Both the position numbers and the translations under genes were made by a program. This document shows positions 6,966-14,672 of a stretch of 43,890 nucleotides of DNA, piece after piece. Position 1 is the first letter of the stretch, and each line of letters opens with the position of its first letter. Origin of the DNA: Cryomorphaceae bacterium (GTDB lineage: Bacteria > Bacteroidota > Bacteroidia > Flavobacteriales > Flavobacteriaceae); NCBI GenBank assembly GCA_003331875.1, contig QOQA01000011.1:1-43890 (forward strand), given 5' to 3'. The notes beneath the pieces are model-generated. The model was not told the DNA's origin. It saw nothing but the letters and a program-made list of their open reading frames with translations, and did not search any database.

Positions 6966-6992
6966 GCTATGGTTTTAAGCCTTTTCGCTTTT
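6961..6992. repeat. Intergenic repeat copy 2
   Basis: TGATTGCTATGGTT (6961-6974) runs directly into TTAAGCCTTTTCGCTTTT (6975-6992). Both blocks are identical to those at 5316-5356 but lack the 9-nt insertion. AAGC/GCTT can form a 4-bp stem followed by T residues, resembling a weak intrinsic terminator pointing towards typA. Confidence 0.7.
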
Positions 6993-7019
6993 TTATAACA
7001 TATTTAATTTATTTAAAAC

Positions 7020-7027
7020 TAGTTTTG
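7020..7027 (+). promoter_or_regulatory. Candidate -7 box for typA
   Basis: TAGTTTTG matches TAnnTTTG and ends 24 nt before the typA start codon. No convincing TTG lies 17-23 nt upstream, so this is a half-match. If real, the repeat at 6961-6992 would be upstream of the transcript rather than in its leader. Confidence 0.35.
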
Positions 7028-7051
7028 CGAAAATAATAAGACAATAAAAGA

Positions 7052-8845
7052 ATGTCCGAAATAAAAAATATTGCAATCATTGCTCATGTAGATCATGGTA
7101 AAACTACATTGGTTGATAAAATCATGTTTCATTGTCAGTTATTTAGAGATAATGAAAATAAAGGTGACTTAATACTTGATAATAATGAGATTGAAAGAGA
7201 GAGGGGCATAACAATAACATCCAAGAATGTTTCTGTAATATATAAAAACATAAAAATAAATATCATCGATACACCTGGCCACGCTGATTTTGGAGGAGAA
7301 GTTGAAAGAGTTCTAAATATGGCCGATGGAGTCCTTCTTTTAGTTGATGCCTTTGAGGGTCCAATGCCACAGACAAGATTTGTCTTACAAAAAGCAATCA
7401 AACTTGGTCTAAAACCTTGTGTTGTGATAAATAAAGTTGATAAAGAAAATTGTACGCCAGATGAAGTACATGAATCAGTCTTTGATTTGATGTGTGAGTT
7501 AGATTCTGAGGAGTGGCAATTAGATTTCCCAACTGTTTATGGGTCAGCAAAAGAAAACTGGATGAGTGATGATTGGAAAAATAAAACAAACAATATTGAA
7601 CCATTAATGGATATGATAATAAAACATATTCCATCACCAAAAACTGAAATAGGTAGTCTGCAAATGTTAATAACTTCATTAGACTATTCTTCATTCACTG
7701 GCAGAATAGCGATTGGTAGGTTACAACGAGGTAAGCTTATAAAAGGTTCCAATATTTCTTTAATTAAAAGAGATAAAACTATTTTAAAATCAAAAATCAA
7801 AGAGTTATATGTCTTTGAAGGTTTGGGTAAAAAGAAAGTAGAAGAGGTGGAGGCTGGTGATATTTGTGCAATTGTAGGATTAGAGAATTTTGAAATTGGT
7901 GATACAATTGCAGATATTGAAAATCCTGAAGCTTTAAATACAATTTCAATTGATGAACCAACAATGAGTATGTTGTTCACAATTAATGATTCTCCATTTT
8001 TTGGGAAAGACGGTAAGTATGTCACTTCTAGACATGTTAAAGAAAGGTTAGAAAAAGAGTTAGAAAAAAACCTTGCGTTAAAAGTTGAATCAACCGAAAG
8101 TGCAGATAAGTTTATTGTTTTTGGAAGAGGAATCCTTCACCTTTCTGTTCTGATTGAAACCATGAGAAGGGAGGGTTATGAGCTTCAAATTGGTCAGCCT
8201 CAAGTTATTGTTAAGGAAATTGACGGAGTTAAGAGTGAACCATTTGAGGAAATGACGATAGACTTACCCGAATCTATTTCTGGAAAAGCAATTGAAATAG
8301 TTTCCGTCAGAAAAGGTGAAATGACAAGTATGGTTTCGAAAGGAACTCGAATGGTTTGTGAATTCATTATACCGTCAAGAGGAATTATTGGTTTAAGGAA
8401 TCAATTATTGACAGCTACTGCTGGTGAAGCTATTTTATCACACAGGTTTTTAGAGTTTAGGGAAATTAAAGGAGGAATCCCTGAAAGATTAAATGGGTCT
8501 TTAGTTTCGATGGAGAAGGGCACAGCGATACCTTACTCAATTGATAAATTGCAAGAGAGAGGAAGATTTTTTGTAAACCCAGGAGAAGAAATTTATGAAG
8601 GTCAGGTTATTGGGGAAAACTCGAGAAGAGATGATATGGTTATTAATATAACCAAAACTAAAAAACTTAGCAATGTAAGATCTTCTGGAGCTGATGATAA
8701 AGCCAGAATTATTCCAGCAATTAAATTCTCACTTGAGGAAGCTTTAGAATATATTCAAAAAGATGAATATGTCGAAGTGACACCTAATAATCTTAGGTTA
8801 AGAAAAATATTACTAAAAGAAGTTGAGAGAAAAAGAAGCAAATAA
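7052..8845 (+). CDS. typA: Translational GTPase TypA/BipA
   Basis: This is a 597-residue ribosome-associated GTPase of the EF-G/LepA class that helps 50S subunit assembly and stress or cold growth. Motifs are intact: G1 AHVDHGKTT (11-19), the switch I threonine in RGITITSK (51-58), DTPGH (73-77), NKVD (127-130) and GSAKENW near 164. Domain II follows (about 200-295), then EFG_C-like domain V and the TypA-specific C-terminal domain, with GTRMVCEFIIPSRGIIGLR near 430-450 and a lysine/arginine-rich tail. Length is normal. It is transcribed alone, convergent with the small membrane gene at 8899-9096. A possible -7 box is at 7020-7027. Confidence 0.97.
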   Translation: MSEIKNIAIIAHVDHGKTTLVDKIMFHCQLFRDNENKGDLILDNNEIERERGITITSKNVSVIYKNIKINIIDTPGHADFGGEVERVLNMADGVLLLVDAFEGPMPQTRFVLQKAIKLGLKPCVVINKVDKENCTPDEVHESVFDLMCELDSEEWQLDFPTVYGSAKENWMSDDWKNKTNNIEPLMDMIIKHIPSPKTEIGSLQMLITSLDYSSFTGRIAIGRLQRGKLIKGSNISLIKRDKTILKSKIKELYVFEGLGKKKVEEVEAGDICAIVGLENFEIGDTIADIENPEALNTISIDEPTMSMLFTINDSPFFGKDGKYVTSRHVKERLEKELEKNLALKVESTESADKFIVFGRGILHLSVLIETMRREGYELQIGQPQVIVKEIDGVKSEPFEEMTIDLPESISGKAIEIVSVRKGEMTSMVSKGTRMVCEFIIPSRGIIGLRNQLLTATAGEAILSHRFLEFREIKGGIPERLNGSLVSMEKGTAIPYSIDKLQERGRFFVNPGEEIYEGQVIGENSRRDDMVINITKTKKLSNVRSSGADDKARIIPAIKFSLEEALEYIQKDEYVEVTPNNLRLRKILLKEVERKRSK

Positions 8846-8898
8846 TTAACTCCAATCCTTAAACTTAAATTATTACACAGATCCGATTAAGCTTGTTT

Positions 8899-9096
8899 TC
8901 ATTTCTTGTTTTTTTTAAATTTTAGAATTATCAAATAAATTAAAATAAGTACTGCGATTGAAACAAGACCAATTCCAAAATAAATTATTGACCAGGTATC
9001 AATTCCTGTGTAATCAGAGATTAATTCTGAACCAAAGAAAATCAGATTGCTAAGCAAACACAGCCATATAATAGTTTCATTCCAGCTAAATTTCAT
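8899..9096 (-). CDS. Small two-helix membrane protein
   Basis: The 65-residue chain has two hydrophobic helices, about 7-24 and 35-58, and ends in a strongly basic tail (KFKKNKK) that should face the cytoplasm. No family is recognised. It starts 9 nt after the stop of the beta-helix lipoprotein, so the two probably form an operon. A short hydrophobic ORF in A+T-rich DNA could be spurious, but the tight spacing and the positive-inside pattern argue for a gene. Confidence 0.6.
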   Translation of the reverse strand: MKFSWNETIIWLCLLSNLIFFGSELISDYTGIDTWSIIYFGIGLVSIAVLILIYLIILKFKKNKK

Positions 9097-9105
9097 TTTT
9101 TAAAA

Positions 9106-10554
9106 TTAATTAAATGTTTGTTTAGGTAGAATTTTATTTTCATTTAAAAATTTATTTTTTATGACTTCAATATCTATATTTTGAATTTTTAAAATAGAGT
9201 TCTTTGAGTAGTCCATTTCAGTTTCTACAAGTTCTTTTGAAAAAACATTTCCAATAAATTCAATATTTTTTCTTTTTCGAAGTTGATTTTTCATATCACC
9301 CTCAAAATAAAATTTATTGTTCTCAAAGTTTGTTTTCATTGGCCAGGGTCCGCCCCAATTATCAATTCTAACGATCGTATTATCAACGTTTTGATTTTTT
9401 TTTGGGATTATAATTATATTATCATGTATGTATGTGTTTTCAACCGGACCTGTTATGTGAAATGTTGGTGAAAAAACTCCTCTTCTGCTAGTTGGATAGG
9501 GCCTAATACCATCATTGATACTTAAATTATTTCTTATGATTGTGTTGGACGTGCCTATATTAATTTTCTCTCCATATGATGATCCTGCATTACAAACAAG
9601 AACAAATCCTCCGTAGTTGTCGTGACTATAATTATTTTGAATAATAGTACCTACGGAATTCCAGTCTGAATCATAGCCTTGAGCATCCCACTTGGCTTTG
9701 TGACCACTTACCTCATTAAATTGAATAATAGTATTATCTGAGCTATAGGGCCAAATTCCAGCCGCAGCTTCTGGTTCCGGAAGTATATCGGGGAAATCCC
9801 TTAATGTGTTGTGTTCTACGATTGCTCCATCACATCCAAAAATCACAATACCATCTCCAGGCACCTTTTCAATTAGATTATTTTTTACTATTACATTTAG
9901 ATTTGGATACCATTTGTCACGATTTGCTGATGCTCTAAAATTTATTGCATTTCTTTCAGTTTTATAGATGTGATTATTTAGAATTTGTAAGCCATTTATT
10001 CTAGATCTTATTTTTTCTCCAAACTTTCTGATCAATATTGCTGAACCCCCTCCATCACTTTTCACCAAACTACCATTAACATCACGAATCACCATATTTT
10101 TAATTACTATATTTTTTAATTCACCTGAGTCTTCTGCAAGTATTGTAAGTCCAGTTCTTGCCTCTAATCTTTCGATTCCTTTATTTGAGATTTCAATTCC
10201 ATCAATAATAATATGCTCCACATTATCTAAAAGGATAGTGTGTGTTTTTTCTCCATTTCCATTTACGATTGGTTTTTTACCGTTTCCATATGACTTAAAA
10301 ATAATTGGATTATCATCTCTTCCGCTATCATTAATTTCTATAACCCCGTTAAATTCAGAGTCAGCTTTTAAGTGTATGGTTGTACCAGGTTTTAATATTG
10401 TATTATCTAAATTGACTAATGAGGCCCAGGCATTTTGTTTTGAATTTCCTGAATTATTATCATCACCTTCGTTCGAATCGATATATATATTGTAACTGTC
10501 AAGACTTGAGCAACTAAACAGAAAAACTAGTAAAAGTAGAATTGGTTTTTTCAT
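9106..10554 (-). CDS. Lipoprotein with right-handed parallel beta-helix
   Basis: This 482-residue protein begins with a lipoprotein signal and lipobox (LFSCS, lipidated Cys about 15). After YIDSNEGDDNNSGNSKQNAWASL it turns into a right-handed parallel beta-helix with many I-x-N/D-N rungs, such as HIIIDGIEISN, NIVIKNMVIRDV, NLNVIVKNNLIEKV and NTIIRNNLSIN. This is the architecture of polysaccharide lyases and pectate-lyase-like (PL6/Beta_helix) proteins. Exported beta-helix lipoproteins in flavobacteria often degrade or bind algal polysaccharides, but I cannot point to a catalytic Lys/Arg/Ca2+ set, and no TonB/SusD or other CAZyme genes are adjacent. An enzyme or surface adhesin are both possible. 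Confidence 0.8.
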   Translation of the reverse strand: MKKPILLLLVFLFSCSSLDSYNIYIDSNEGDDNNSGNSKQNAWASLVNLDNTILKPGTTIHLKADSEFNGVIEINDSGRDDNPIIFKSYGNGKKPIVNGNGEKTHTILLDNVEHIIIDGIEISNKGIERLEARTGLTILAEDSGELKNIVIKNMVIRDVNGSLVKSDGGGSAILIRKFGEKIRSRINGLQILNNHIYKTERNAINFRASANRDKWYPNLNVIVKNNLIEKVPGDGIVIFGCDGAIVEHNTLRDFPDILPEPEAAAGIWPYSSDNTIIQFNEVSGHKAKWDAQGYDSDWNSVGTIIQNNYSHDNYGGFVLVCNAGSSYGEKINIGTSNTIIRNNLSINDGIRPYPTSRRGVFSPTFHITGPVENTYIHDNIIIIPKKNQNVDNTIVRIDNWGGPWPMKTNFENNKFYFEGDMKNQLRKRKNIEFIGNVFSKELVETEMDYSKNSILKIQNIDIEVIKNKFLNENKILPKQTFN

Positions 10555-10623
10555 TTATTCTTTTTTACAATCCTAATTAAGTTAAATAAAATTATTATAC
10601 TTATATAAACAACTGATTATTAA

Positions 10624-12018
10624 CTACTTGCCGATACAGAAATTTGAAAAGATATTTCCAAGCATCTCATCATTGGTTATTTGCCCAGTTATTTCACCAA
10701 TTGAGTCAATGGCTTTTCTTAGGTCTATTGACAACAGGTCACCCGAAATATCATTTTGCAAACCTTTTTCAACTTCGCCTAAAGATATCAATGCTTGTGA
10801 TAAAAATTCATAATGTCTAATGTTGGTAACAACCGTATCTCCGGAGTTATCTATAAACTGAAAAGAATTGGATAATTTTTTAATTAAACCCTCGACAGAT
10901 TTTTTATCTAAAGCAGATATTTCAATAATTTCCGTGATTCCAAAATCACTAGATTTTTTTAAAAGATTTTCTAAATCAATTGTAGAGTTGTTTTCTAAGT
11001 CTACTTTATTTCTGATTAGAATGATTTTTAAGTCTTGTCGACTAAATTCTTTTATGTCGTTTAAAATTTCAGATTCTTTTATATCGTTAATATCAAACAG
11101 ATAAAGTAAAACAGATGCCTCTGAAATTTTTGATTTCGTTATTTCAATTCCTTTTGACTCAATGATATCTTTTGTTTTTCTAAGTCCAGCAGTGTCGATG
11201 AATCTATACTTGATTCCATCAATAATAATTACGTCTTCTATCGCATCTCTAGTTGTTCCTGGAATATCACTCACAATTGCTTTCTGCTCATTTAGTAAAG
11301 TGTTTAGCAAAGAGGATTTTCCAGAATTTGGTTTTCCAGCAATGGCAACAGGTACACCGTTTTTGATTGCATTTCCATACTTAAATGATTTCTTTAGATT
11401 TTCAACTTTCTCCTTTACTTTTTTAATCAACTTCTCCAGCTCACTTTTGTTTGCAAAGTCAACATCTTCTTCACTAAAATCCAGCTCCAGTTCTATCATT
11501 GAAACAAAGTGCAATAATTCTTCTCTCAAAACTTTTAGATCATTTTGAAATCCTCCTCTCATTTGACTTAATGCAATTTTATGCATGGAAGATGAATCTG
11601 AATAAATAAGATCTGACACTGCTTCAGCTTGTGTCAAATCCATTTTACCACTCAAAAATGATCTCATTGTAAACTCACCGGGTTTTGCAAGTCTTATGTT
11701 TTTTTCTAATAATGTTTCAAGGATTTTCTTTTGAATGAAAGTAGATCCATGACAAGAAATTTCAACTGTCTGTTGACCTGTGTAAGATTTCTCTTTATCA
11801 AAAAAAGAAACAACTACTTCATCAATTACTTCATCTCCCTTGGTAAACTCCCCAAACATCATAGAATGGGATTTTATATCCAAAAGTCTTTTCCCGCTTT
11901 TTGATTTAAAAAATGGATTAACTTTTTCCAATGCTTTTTCACCGCTAACACGTATGAGTGAAATAGCCCCCATTCCACCAGGTGAGGATATAGCAATAAT
12001 ATCATCTTTAAAGTCCAT
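10624..12018 (-). CDS. mnmE: tRNA modification GTPase MnmE
   Basis: This 464-residue GTPase works with MnmG to install the 5-(carboxymethyl)aminomethyl group on wobble uridine 34 of certain tRNAs. The N-terminal folate-binding domain (about 1-120) includes SSPGGMGAISLIRVSG and KPGEFTMRSFLSGKMDLTQAEA. The inserted G domain has G1 GKPNSGKS (228-235), the potassium-loop TTRDAI (255-260), DTAG (275-278) and NKVD. The chain ends with the catalytic C-[IV]-G-K motif (Cys461). Its ATG directly follows the stop of the upstream acetyltransferase gene (TAA-ATG), indicating coupling. mnmG is not in the window. Confidence 0.97.
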   Translation of the reverse strand: MDFKDDIIAISSPGGMGAISLIRVSGEKALEKVNPFFKSKSGKRLLDIKSHSMMFGEFTKGDEVIDEVVVSFFDKEKSYTGQQTVEISCHGSTFIQKKILETLLEKNIRLAKPGEFTMRSFLSGKMDLTQAEAVSDLIYSDSSSMHKIALSQMRGGFQNDLKVLREELLHFVSMIELELDFSEEDVDFANKSELEKLIKKVKEKVENLKKSFKYGNAIKNGVPVAIAGKPNSGKSSLLNTLLNEQKAIVSDIPGTTRDAIEDVIIIDGIKYRFIDTAGLRKTKDIIESKGIEITKSKISEASVLLYLFDINDIKESEILNDIKEFSRQDLKIILIRNKVDLENNSTIDLENLLKKSSDFGITEIIEISALDKKSVEGLIKKLSNSFQFIDNSGDTVVTNIRHYEFLSQALISLGEVEKGLQNDISGDLLSIDLRKAIDSIGEITGQITNDEMLGNIFSNFCIGK

Positions 12019-13146
12019 TTATTTAAGCTTTTTAGTAAATGTTGCTCTTCTTTTATGCAGTGTACTTTGATAGTTTTTCCAAAATGCCTGAATAGCTTTG
12101 TTTTCAACAAGTTCTGGGTTTGTTTCGACTTCTACTATTCCTCTTTTATTAAAGGTGTTTTGTAGTTCATTGAAAATAACCGCTGTAACTCCTTTACTTT
12201 GGTATTTAGGATCAACCCCTATTAAATAAAGTGAAACCCTGTCATTAAAATGTTGGGCTTTGAAAAGATGGAAATAACCCATAAGCCCCATTTTGCCATT
12301 AATTTTTTTTAATGCTCGAGAGAACGAAGGCATTGTGATTAAAAAAGCAATTAAATTACCGTCTTTATCTAAACAACATTTAATAAAATCTGGATGTATG
12401 TATTTGATGAATTTTTCTTTGTAAAAATCAATCTGATATTGCTTAATTGTAACATATGTTTGTAGGTTTGAATAAGTGACATTCAATAGCTCAAACATTT
12501 TATCAACGTAAGGAACAATCTCCTTTCTTGATTTAAAATTTAGAACCTTAAGTCCATACCTTTGCTGAATTATTTTTGAGAATTTCTTTACTTTTTCTGG
12601 CGCATCATCCGCTGAGAAAATTTTGATTTTGTATTCTACCCATTCCGCTAACTTAGTAAACCCAAGTTTTTTTAAATGCTCTTTTTGATATGTATAATGG
12701 TACCAAGTAATCATGGTGTTAAGCTCTTCATATCCCTCAATTAGGAGTCCTGCTTTATCCATATTTGAGAACCCTACTGGCCCATCAACAAACTCCAGCT
12801 TTCTGCTTTTACCAAATTCAACAACAGATTCAAGAAGCTTTTTGCTAACCTCTAAATCATCAATTGTATCATACCAACCGAACCTTAATTTGTTTTTCTT
12901 TTGCTCTTCAATTTCAACCCAGTTTACAATTGCTGCAATTCTACCAACAGTAACTCCATCTTTTTTTGCAACATAAAATTCTGCCTCAGCATTTTTAAAA
13001 ACAGGGTTTTTTTCTTTATCCATCGATTCTAGTTCCTCAGAAATTATTGGTGGAACCCAATAGTCACAACCTTTATATAATTTAAAAGGAAACATAACGA
13101 AGTCTCTTTCCTGTTTTTTATTTTCAACTTTAATGACTTCTATCAT
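12019..13146 (-). CDS. YghO-type GNAT family acetyltransferase-like protein
   Basis: The 375-residue protein resembles the YghO-like group of GNAT proteins. The N-terminal FPFKLYKGCDYWVPPI is typical, followed by an acyl-CoA fold with EFYVAKKDGVTVGRIAAIVN (about 55-75), FGWYDTIDD and FVDGPVGFSNMDKAGLLIEGYEE, and a C-terminal GNAT core, YLIGVDPKYQSKGVTAVIFNEL (about 305-325), where Q/K-x-G is the pyrophosphate-loop remnant. The substrate is unknown in this family. It overlaps the outer-membrane protein gene upstream by 4 nt and directly abuts mnmE downstream. Confidence 0.85.
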   Translation of the reverse strand: MIEVIKVENKKQERDFVMFPFKLYKGCDYWVPPIISEELESMDKEKNPVFKNAEAEFYVAKKDGVTVGRIAAIVNWVEIEEQKKNKLRFGWYDTIDDLEVSKKLLESVVEFGKSRKLEFVDGPVGFSNMDKAGLLIEGYEELNTMITWYHYTYQKEHLKKLGFTKLAEWVEYKIKIFSADDAPEKVKKFSKIIQQRYGLKVLNFKSRKEIVPYVDKMFELLNVTYSNLQTYVTIKQYQIDFYKEKFIKYIHPDFIKCCLDKDGNLIAFLITMPSFSRALKKINGKMGLMGYFHLFKAQHFNDRVSLYLIGVDPKYQSKGVTAVIFNELQNTFNKRGIVEVETNPELVENKAIQAFWKNYQSTLHKRRATFTKKLK

Positions 13147-14390
13147 TTATTTTTCTTTCTGTCAATTCTGTTTTGACGTTTGGTTTCTTTATCTAATTTC
13201 TTTGACTCCTTTTTTAAATCTTTTATCTCTTTTCTAACTTTTTTCTTTTCTGAAACTTCCCCTCTTTTAAAAAAGTCAAATACAGTTTTGCCTTTTCGGT
13301 CATTTTTTCTCTGTTGTTTTTCGGAATCTTTTTCTGCTTTTCTTTGAATTTTTTGATTTTTCTTAAAATCTTTCATCTGCTTTAATTCAACGTCTGTAAC
13401 ATCAATGTGCCAATCAAACCTTTTTGAAAAACCAAGGTTTAAATAAAATAGACTTGGTGTGTTTTTTAAACTTCCTCCTATATTTAAATCAGCTTGAATG
13501 TCTTTTGAAATTAAGTGAGCTGTTCCAAATTTGAACAACTGGTCGGAGTAAACGCCATTTTTAAAAGTTTGGAACTCTCCAAAAATACTCCAATTGGGAT
13601 TTCTTAAGTTATGTGTTATTGTGAATAGGTAATTTAATGTGTTATAATTGGTTGATTTAGGAAGATAGTCTGGAAATGTGGGGTTTTTAAATGCTAGCTC
13701 ATAAAAGATATTATTTACCACTACCCATCTTCCTTTGAAGTGATTTTGGGTGGCAATACCAACAAATGGAGAAATATTTTGAATTGGATGGTTAAAGTTT
13801 CTTATCCTGGTGACATTCTGATTCAATAGGTCGGGGTATACCGTCTTTTTCATTTCAAAAAACTGATCGTTGTAATTAATCTTATCATCAAAATTAAATC
13901 CAGAGCCTACCATAACAGACAGGGCTGGTATAAAATCTGTTAATTTTATAACTCTACCTGCTTTCCAACTGTAAAAATTTTGACCGTGCCATTTTTTGTT
14001 TTTAAAAGGGTCAAAAACAAGATATTTAAAACCTATTGTTTGTTCTCCAATTAGAGTTTCACTGATTTCTGTAGAGTAATTGTTTTGATAATTATTGTCC
14101 AAAACATTTCTGGATAAAACTGAGCCTTCAAGAAATACTTCAAGCTTGTCATTTAGTAATCCGTATCTAAACAAATAGTTAAATTTGAATCCATCAATTT
14201 TAGAGTTGTTTAAATTTTTATGCTCCATACTGTAGCTAGAAACACCTGTCTCAACTTGAAGAACATTCCAACCAATTGCAAAAGCCCCGTGTGAGGTTCC
14301 AGGTCTATTTGAGTTTATAGTTTCGGTATACTGAGCATTAACAGTAAAAGTTATGAGCGTGAGAAAAACAAAACATCTGGCTATTAGCAT
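13143..14390 (-). CDS. Outer-membrane beta-barrel protein with a lysine-rich tail
   Basis: From the ATG at 14390 this is a 415-residue protein with a signal peptide ending in FTVNAQ. A 14411 start would add seven residues in front of the signal. The mature chain has an N-terminal INSNRPGTSHGAFAIGWNVLQVETG and alternating amphipathic strands with aromatic girdles, typical of the 'transporter' family of flavobacterial outer-membrane barrels (MetA-pathway-like). The barrel ends near SKRFDWHIDVTDVEL. About 85 more residues follow, dominated by K, R, E and Q, predicted coiled coil, on the periplasmic or outer side. That tail is unusual for a barrel. It shares a 4-nt overlap with the next gene. Confidence 0.8.
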   Translation of the reverse strand: MLIARCFVFLTLITFTVNAQYTETINSNRPGTSHGAFAIGWNVLQVETGVSSYSMEHKNLNNSKIDGFKFNYLFRYGLLNDKLEVFLEGSVLSRNVLDNNYQNNYSTEISETLIGEQTIGFKYLVFDPFKNKKWHGQNFYSWKAGRVIKLTDFIPALSVMVGSGFNFDDKINYNDQFFEMKKTVYPDLLNQNVTRIRNFNHPIQNISPFVGIATQNHFKGRWVVVNNIFYELAFKNPTFPDYLPKSTNYNTLNYLFTITHNLRNPNWSIFGEFQTFKNGVYSDQLFKFGTAHLISKDIQADLNIGGSLKNTPSLFYLNLGFSKRFDWHIDVTDVELKQMKDFKKNQKIQRKAEKDSEKQQRKNDRKGKTVFDFFKRGEVSEKKKVRKEIKDLKKESKKLDKETKRQNRIDRKKNK

Positions 14391-14408
14391 AGTAGGATAA
14401 ATATAATT

Positions 14409-14416
14409 CAAAGATA
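14409..14416 (-). promoter_or_regulatory. -7 box for the barrel/GNAT/MnmE operon
   Basis: On the minus strand TATCTTTG matches TAnnTTTG exactly, with the start codon 18 nt further on. No well-placed TTG is seen at the -33 distance. The divergent DUF4834 gene also has a perfect box, TATTTTTG, at 14456-14463, but it lies almost on top of the Shine-Dalgarno-like AAAGGA before ATG 14475. Confidence 0.45.
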
Positions 14417-14474
14417 AATTGAAATATGCAATTAACTAATTCATTTGATTAATTGTATTTTTGAAAGAAAGGAC

Positions 14475-14672
14475 ATGCTTTTTATTTATATTTTTTTATT
14501 TATTGTCATCTTCAGTTATATATTGAAAAGACTGGCTCCATATATTTTAACATATATAATTAAGAAACAATTTGAAAAATTTCAAAAAAAACAACCTCAA
14601 AAAAAAGATGATTTTAAAATGAAATCTAATAAAAAAGTAGGCGAATATATCGATTATGAAGAGATTGATTAA
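14475..14672 (+). CDS. DUF4834 family small membrane protein
   Basis: The protein has 65 residues from the ATG at 14475, chosen because GAAAGGA lies just upstream and because the chain then begins directly with the membrane helix (MLFIYIFLFIVIF). A start at 14445 would add ten polar residues. After the helix comes a basic amphipathic region with LKRLAPYILTYIIKKQFEKFQ, then a lysine-rich linker and the conserved end KKVGEYIDYEEID. This is the DUF4834 pattern, found directly ahead of yfhO-like genes in many Flavobacteriia. The function is unknown. Its end overlaps the YfhO start by 17 nt. Confidence 0.8.
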   Translation: MLFIYIFLFIVIFSYILKRLAPYILTYIIKKQFEKFQKKQPQKKDDFKMKSNKKVGEYIDYEEID

